A stretch of 64,000 nucleotides of DNA from CAVORB01 sp964395315. GTDB lineage: Bacteria; Pseudomonadota; Gammaproteobacteria; Chromatiales; Chromatiaceae. Every line of letters starts with the position of its first letter. The stretch's first letter is position 1. The notes beneath the pieces are model-generated. The model was given only the letters and a program-made list of their open reading frames with translations, was not told the origin of the DNA and did not search any database. The stretch is from the NCBI GenBank assembly GCA_964395315.1, contig CAYNBI010000003.1, forward strand, positions 1-64,000, read 5' to 3'. This document shows positions 61,491 through 64,000 of this stretch, one piece after another. The position numbers and the translations under genes are program-made.

Positions 61491-62147
61491 TCACGAACCC
61501 GCCGATGCCCTTTCAGCCCACAGGAACTGCAAGACCTTGCGCACGTAACGCTGGGTCTCTGGATAGGGGGGGATGCGATTGCCGTACTTCATGACCGCAT
61601 TCTCCCCAGCGTTGTAGGCCGCGAGCGCCAGGCGGAGATCCTGCTCGAACAGGTCGAGCAAATGCCGCAAGTAGGTGGCACCTCCCCTCATATTCTGTTC
61701 CGGATCCCAGATGTCCTGCACATTGAACCGCTTGGCGGTTGCCGGCATCAGCTGCATAAGTCCGATGGCGCCCGCCGAGGAAACAGCAGAAGGATTGTAG
61801 GCGGATTCCGTCCGCACCACAGCGTGCAGCAGTTCCGGATTCAATCCGTGTCGGCGCGCGGTGCGTTCGATCAGCTGCGCATAGTCGGCACGTCTCGCAG
61901 AGGATTTGCGTGGCGACGGCGCCGCCCGCCGCCGTCCGATCGCGACGATCTTCTTGCTGTTCTCTGAGATGAGCTTCTTACTCGTCCGCTTCCATTCGAG
62001 CCGATACTGCTTTCCCTGTAGCGGCGCATCGGTGAAATAGATCATGCCTTGGCTATCGACGTACTTATACACGTCGGCGCCCCCGGGGGATGCACCCAGC
62101 ATCAAAAGCACGAGAAATCCAAACCTTGCGCCAGTCATCGCTCGCAT
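61491..62147 (-). CDS. DUF4124 plus lytic transglycosylase (SLT) protein
   Basis: Peptidoglycan lytic transglycosylase. A signal peptide (FGFLVLLMLGASPGGADVYKY) runs into a DUF4124 hairpin (VYKYVDSQGMIYFTDAPLQG) and, after a basic linker, a C-terminal SLT domain with the catalytic Glu in VVRTESAYNPSAVS and ALAAYNAGENAVMKYGNRIP. At 218 residues it is a small member. A promoter lies 57 bases upstream. It cleaves the glycan strand in the periplasm. Confidence 0.88.
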   Translation of the reverse strand: MRAMTGARFGFLVLLMLGASPGGADVYKYVDSQGMIYFTDAPLQGKQYRLEWKRTSKKLISENSKKIVAIGRRRAAPSPRKSSARRADYAQLIERTARRHGLNPELLHAVVRTESAYNPSAVSSAGAIGLMQLMPATAKRFNVQDIWDPEQNMRGGATYLRHLLDLFEQDLRLALAAYNAGENAVMKYGNRIPPYPETQRYVRKVLQFLWAERASAGS

Positions 62148-62204
62148 GAGGGCAGACTTTCTCTCCGGGCTGGAGCCGCCACATCTGCTCGTATTTGGCG
62201 TTGA

Positions 62205-62233
62205 ATCATACCCCCCGCTCAGGGAATTACCAA
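62205..62233 (-). promoter_or_regulatory. predicted promoter of the lytic transglycosylase gene
   Basis: On the minus strand TTGGTA (62228-62233), a 17-base spacer and TATGAT (62205-62210). It is 57 bases before the ATG, and the nearby TTGACA-like TTGGTA replaces a perfect -35. Confidence 0.5.
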
Positions 62234-62437
62234 ACTGTCAAGCCGACCTCAATCAACAAAAATCAAAATAAGGCGCGCGAGCGTGTCATCATGGCACATC
62301 CCGCACCATTCATGCGTCTGGCGAGCGATGCGCAACCCCGCCGGGATCGGGAGACGAGAGGCCCGGATACTATACAAAAGCCCGCGAGACGCAGAGCCTC
62401 GTGCGCGCCCGGAATACACCTATCCACGCCATCGCGC

Positions 62438-63046
62438 TCACGCGCCCCACACTTGGCGCAGCCTCTCCCGATTCATGGCCAACCACTGGACCCCGATAAT
62501 GGTCAATGCAGTATCGATTCCACCAGTGAATAATTTCTGAATCGCGGACGCAACATCGACAACGACCACGCGCGTGTCTTCGCCCTCGGCATCCACACCG
62601 AATGTACCCCCCGCTGCTGAGGCGTTGACGCAGCCACAGAATAGTCTTACCCGTTCAACGGAGGTGCCGGGACTGACGTAGTAACTGCCAATCGCTTCCA
62701 AGTGTTGGATTTCGCACCCCGCTTCCTCCATCGCCTCGCGCCGAGCGACTGACACCGGGTCCTCGCCATCCCTGATCACGCCCCCTACGGGCTCCAAGGT
62801 CCACGCACCGTGGCCGGCCTCCAGGGCGCCGATACGAAACTGTTCCACCAGCACCAACTCGTCGCGCCCAGGGTCATACAGCAACGCCGCCACTGCATTC
62901 AGGCCCTCTATTCGTTCGCGGACAAGAACGCGGCTACAACCGCCGGCGAAGAGACTGTGCCTAATACGAAAACGAACGACTTTCAAAAAGCCTTCGAAAC
63001 AGGCCGTATTCGCAATCACGTCAACTGCATATTTCATCTGACTCAT
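62438..63046 (-). CDS. NUDIX hydrolase, ADP-ribose pyrophosphatase type
   Basis: Hydrolyses ADP-ribose or related dinucleotide diphosphates. The Nudix box is complete: G-x5-E-x7-R-E-x-x-E-E-x-G in GVIRDGE, DPVSVARREAMEEAG. Upstream LVEQFRIGALEAG and downstream LFCGCVNASAAGG are characteristic of the NudF/ADPRase group. Length is 202 residues. The start may be 63046 or the ATG at 63037, neither with a strong ribosome site. Confidence 0.87.
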   Translation of the reverse strand: MSQMKYAVDVIANTACFEGFLKVVRFRIRHSLFAGGCSRVLVRERIEGLNAVAALLYDPGRDELVLVEQFRIGALEAGHGAWTLEPVGGVIRDGEDPVSVARREAMEEAGCEIQHLEAIGSYYVSPGTSVERVRLFCGCVNASAAGGTFGVDAEGEDTRVVVVDVASAIQKLFTGGIDTALTIIGVQWLAMNRERLRQVWGA

Positions 63047-63139
63047 TCAGACAGCTAAAGGGTGGAATTCCGCATTCGCTTACTCAAACGCACGCTTGAA
63101 TCAATTGCTCGAATTTCCGCGTCCTTGGACGATTTGGTG

Positions 63140-63167
63140 TTGCAATTTCGGGCCAACACAATATAAT
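63140..63167 (+). promoter_or_regulatory. predicted sigma70 promoter of the DUF882 gene
   Basis: TTGCAA (63140-63145), 16-base spacer, consensus TATAAT (63162-63167). Position fits the gene starting at 63204. Confidence 0.7.
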
Positions 63168-63203
63168 GCGTCCATCTGCAACACAGGCCACCATGAGGTA
63201 ACT

Positions 63204-63731
63204 ATGAACCGGCGACACTTCCTCGGACTCGCCCTCTCAGCAGTAGTACCTCCCGCCTTCGCAAAAAAACAAAATAGCCAGCCTCGCATTCTCTCTCTCC
63301 GCCATCTTCACACCGACGAGAAACTCAGGATCGCCTATCGCGTCGGAGACCGCTATCAACGCGATGCGCTGCAGAAGCTCAGTCATTTTCTCCGCGATTT
63401 CCGCTCTGGGGAATCAACTGTCATCGACCCGAAGTTATTCGACATCCTCTATGACGTGAAGGAGAGAATGGGCCACCCCGACGGTGTATATGAGGTCTTC
63501 AGCGCGTTCCGTTCACCGGGGACCAACGCCATGCTGAGGAAGACCTCTCGCGGTGTTGCCAAAGGCAGCCTGCATGTGTCCGGTCGTGCAGTGGACATTC
63601 GTCTCGAGGGAGCTTCCTTGCGAAAGGTCCGTGACTCCGCCGTGGCCTTGCACCGCGGTGGCGTCGGCTACTACCCAAAGTCGAGCTTCGTCCACCTCGA
63701 CACCGGCAGTGTCAGACGGTGGGGCGCTTGA
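63204..63731 (+). CDS. DUF882/YcbK-like peptidase M15-fold exported protein
   Basis: 175-residue exported protein. It starts MNRRHFLGLALSAVVPPAFA, a twin-arginine-type signal, followed by LSLRHLHTDEKLRIAYRVGD and the metal-binding HVSGRAVDI and FVHLDTGSVR of the peptidase M15/YcbK fold, with conserved His, Asp and His. The family are presumed zinc L,D- or D,D-carboxypeptidase-like cell wall enzymes. The frame is open from 63096; the ATG at 63204 is preferred, preceded by GAGG at 63194. Confidence 0.85.
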   Translation: MNRRHFLGLALSAVVPPAFAKKQNSQPRILSLRHLHTDEKLRIAYRVGDRYQRDALQKLSHFLRDFRSGESTVIDPKLFDILYDVKERMGHPDGVYEVFSAFRSPGTNAMLRKTSRGVAKGSLHVSGRAVDIRLEGASLRKVRDSAVALHRGGVGYYPKSSFVHLDTGSVRRWGA

Positions 63732-63883
63732 TCCAGACCGCCTGAGAGATTTTTGGCTAGATAACACTTCCCGCGAGGTGCGTGCCTCGGACAACCCGGA
63801 TCCAGTCGCGTGAAACTGCCAGATTTGTTCAAGTATTTCCTAGAAAATATCAATATCTATTTGTTTTCAAAATAAATCTTATA
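63732..63883. other. AT-rich gap between convergent genes
   Basis: Bases about 63816-63883 are strongly AT-rich compared with the rest of the window. A CGAGG/CCTCG stem at 63774-63789 follows the DUF882 stop. It could be a terminator-rich or horizontally acquired patch. Confidence 0.35.
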
Positions 63884-64000
63884 TCAAGATCTAACGGACA
63901 TCGATTCCGTCGTATTCGCCTCCACCGACCCGATCTCCGCCTCCGGATGATGCCGGAGGATGGTGTTGCGCACCTCGCCCAAGCGCTGGCGCGGCACATC
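63884..64000 (-). CDS. 3' end of a gene running off the right edge
   Basis: The minus strand is open from the edge for 38 codons with strongly G/C third positions and a stop TGA at 63884-63886. The visible end reads VPRQRLGEVRNTILRHHPEA then EIGSVEANTTESM and SVRS. The family is not recognised. Coding is inferred from codon use only. Confidence 0.5.
   Translation of the reverse strand, partial: DVPRQRLGEVRNTILRHHPEAEIGSVEANTTESMSVRS

Overview
The window is a GC-rich, gene-dense bacterial chromosome segment with about 55 protein genes, most of them metabolic or envelope genes in short operons. No rRNA, tRNA, CRISPR array, integrase or insertion sequence was seen. Gene content points to a gammaproteobacterium: DksA next to GluQ, PqiABC, TerC, RhlE, sdhCDAB order, DUF1631, DUF4124 and SPOR proteins. 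A Sat-type ATP sulfurylase, a periplasmic di-haem cytochrome c with a DUF302 partner and an NAD-linked molybdenum formate dehydrogenase suggest a sulfur-oxidising lineage such as Chromatiales. That placement is inference; no marker gene settles it.

Layout. 0.1-4.7 kb: DUF3530 hydrolase, DegT-type sugar aminotransferase, CinA-like protein, glutathione peroxidase, ferredoxin-NADP reductase. 4.9-7.8 kb: Fe-S photolyase plus FAD amine oxidase. 8.1-10.1 kb: di-haem cytochrome c, DUF302 protein, DUF4124 coiled-coil protein. 10.1-13.5 kb (minus): coupled GT2, ArnT-like GT39 and PAP2 genes, an envelope lipid glycosylation module. 13.7-15.0 kb: RhlE-type helicase. 15.1-18.4 kb (minus): succinate dehydrogenase. 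18.4-19.2 kb: a long gap with no convincing gene. 19.7-24.0 kb: formate dehydrogenase with fused diaphorase subunit. 24.2-26.8 kb: L,D-transpeptidase and SPOR protein. 27.0-28.9 kb: QueD, a 35-residue membrane protein, and AmtB with a sigma54 promoter and two NtrC-type sites. 29.1-34.3 kb (minus): binding protein, TerC and PqiABC in one operon. 34.4-36.9 kb: small membrane proteins and a membrane sensor fused to an AlbA/Schlafen-type domain. 37-41.2 kb: CCA-adding enzyme, DUF4126, DUF2939, an unknown protein and a zinc-ribbon membrane protein. 41.3-46.4 kb: ClpC-like unfoldase, MmsA, GlxR. 46.5-55.4 kb: cNMP-EAL protein, aminotransferase, HAD phosphatase, DksA-GluQ, ParC, MetY. 55.8-64 kb: pentapeptide protein, Sat, DUF1631 pair, lytic transglycosylase, NUDIX, DUF882 protein, and the 3' end of another gene.

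The more unusual items are the sensor-AlbA fusion, the classical NtrC/sigma54 architecture at an amtB that has no glnK beside it, a divergent three-copy intergenic repeat, a perfect palindrome at the start of the queD transcript, the substrate-binding-protein/TerC/PqiABC operon, and the translationally coupled GT2-GT39-PAP2 operon. No complete novel defence or mobile system was recognised.
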